Source of the DNA: an uncultured Atopobium sp. | GTDB taxonomy: Bacteria > Actinomycetota > Coriobacteriia > Coriobacteriales > Atopobiaceae | DNA length: 5,116 nucleotides | Direction: 5' to 3' | NCBI GenBank assembly: GCA_946647055.1 | Contig: CAMPCT010000163.1 | Location: 1 to 5,116, forward strand | In this document: positions 4,849-5,116 of the stretch, piece by piece | Numbering within the stretch: the stretch's first letter is position 1 | Layout of the letters: every line of letters starts with the position of its first letter | The notes under the pieces: generated by a model | Told to the model about the DNA's origin: nothing | The model's database searches: none | The model's input: the letters and a program-made list of their open reading frames with translations, nothing else | Made by a program: the position numbers and the translations under genes

Positions 4849-5116
4849 CTACCAGGGAACGTTGTTGGAGGTGTTGCGGGCACCGGAGTTCTCGTCGAGC
4901 GTCTGGCGGACGCGGCTCACCGTGGAGGTGAGGGACTTGAGGTTGTCCTCCAGGTGCGCCAGGACGGACTCGGCGTACTCCTCGGCGTTGTAGCGGGTGT
5001 CGCGCTCGTACTGCTGGGCCTGGTCGCGGATGTCCTCGGCCTGCTGCTGGGCGAGGCGCACGACCTCCTGGTCGCCCGCGAGGATCATGGCCTGCTGCTG
5101 GGCGTCGGCGATGATG
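4849..5116 (-). CDS. SepIVA/DivIVA-like coiled-coil protein, C-terminal part (start beyond the right edge)
   Basis: The frame is open to the window edge and ends in a TAG at 4849, leaving 88 visible residues. Most of it is a polar, Gln/Glu/Ala-rich helix with a repeated AQQQA element (ADAQQQAM, then LAQQQAED) and strong coiled-coil character. It ends in a second amphipathic helix, AEEYAESVLAHLEDNLKSLTSTVSRVRQTL, and a loose tail NNVPW. Mycobacterial SepIVA, a DivIVA-domain cell-division and envelope factor, is coded just upstream of a DUF177 gene and ends in a similar helix pattern from my memory, so a SepIVA-like role is the best guess. The diagnostic N-terminal domain is not in view. An alternative is an NtpH/V-type ATPase subunit-H-like or generic coiled-coil protein. 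An internal ATG at 5088 is unlikely to be the true start, because the coiled coil continues upstream of it. Confidence 0.6.
   Translation of the reverse strand, partial: IIADAQQQAMILAGDQEVVRLAQQQAEDIRDQAQQYERDTRYNAEEYAESVLAHLEDNLKSLTSTVSRVRQTLDENSGARNTSNNVPW

Overview
The window is a high-GC stretch of bacterial chromosome in which every supportable gene lies on the minus strand. Read in the direction of transcription, from high to low coordinates, it runs: the C-terminal end of a coiled-coil SepIVA/DivIVA-like protein (start outside the window), a DUF177/YceD protein, rpmF (ribosomal protein L32), plsX (phosphate acyltransferase), acpP (acyl carrier protein), rnc (ribonuclease III) and the N-terminal half of smc (C-terminal half outside the window). 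All reading frames are intact, and the two end genes are cut only by the window edges. The proteins and base composition suggest a high-GC Gram-positive bacterium. The gene order, with a SepIVA-like gene beside DUF177 and plsX-acpP-rnc-smc without fabH/fabD/fabG or mutM between them, fits an actinobacterium, perhaps of the class Coriobacteriia (Olsenella/Collinsella-like). That placement is an inference from sequence feel and synteny, not a database result.

Layout. 4849-5116: partial coiled-coil gene. 4261-4812: DUF177. 4142-4260: intergenic, with a good extended -10 promoter and a leader hairpin ahead of rpmF. 3962-4141: rpmF. 3854-3961: intergenic, with a strong GC-rich terminator hairpin. 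2870-3853: plsX. 2677-2869: the longest non-coding gap, holding a compact palindromic repeat element (about 113 bp) and a probable acpP promoter. 2440-2676: acpP. 1680-2429: rnc, 10 nt after acpP. 1-1689: smc, overlapping the end of rnc by 10 nt.

How the genes fit together. This is a housekeeping cluster joining ribosome biogenesis (DUF177, L32), the entry to membrane phospholipid synthesis (PlsX makes acyl-phosphate from acyl-ACP; AcpP carries the acyl chain), RNA processing (RNase III) and chromosome organisation (SMC), with a cell-division/envelope-type coiled-coil protein upstream. The terminator after rpmF and the repeat block after plsX suggest at least three transcription units: (SepIVA-like)-DUF177; rpmF, with variable read-through into plsX; and acpP-rnc-smc. 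The last three are tightly packed and probably translationally coupled.

The most unusual item is the repeat block at 2751-2863. It holds six copies of the 11-mer GACGCAAAGGG in both orientations, forms two near-perfect hairpins, and is bounded by 17-18 nt inverted ends. It looks like a REP/REPIN- or MITE-type mobile palindromic element lodged between plsX and acpP.
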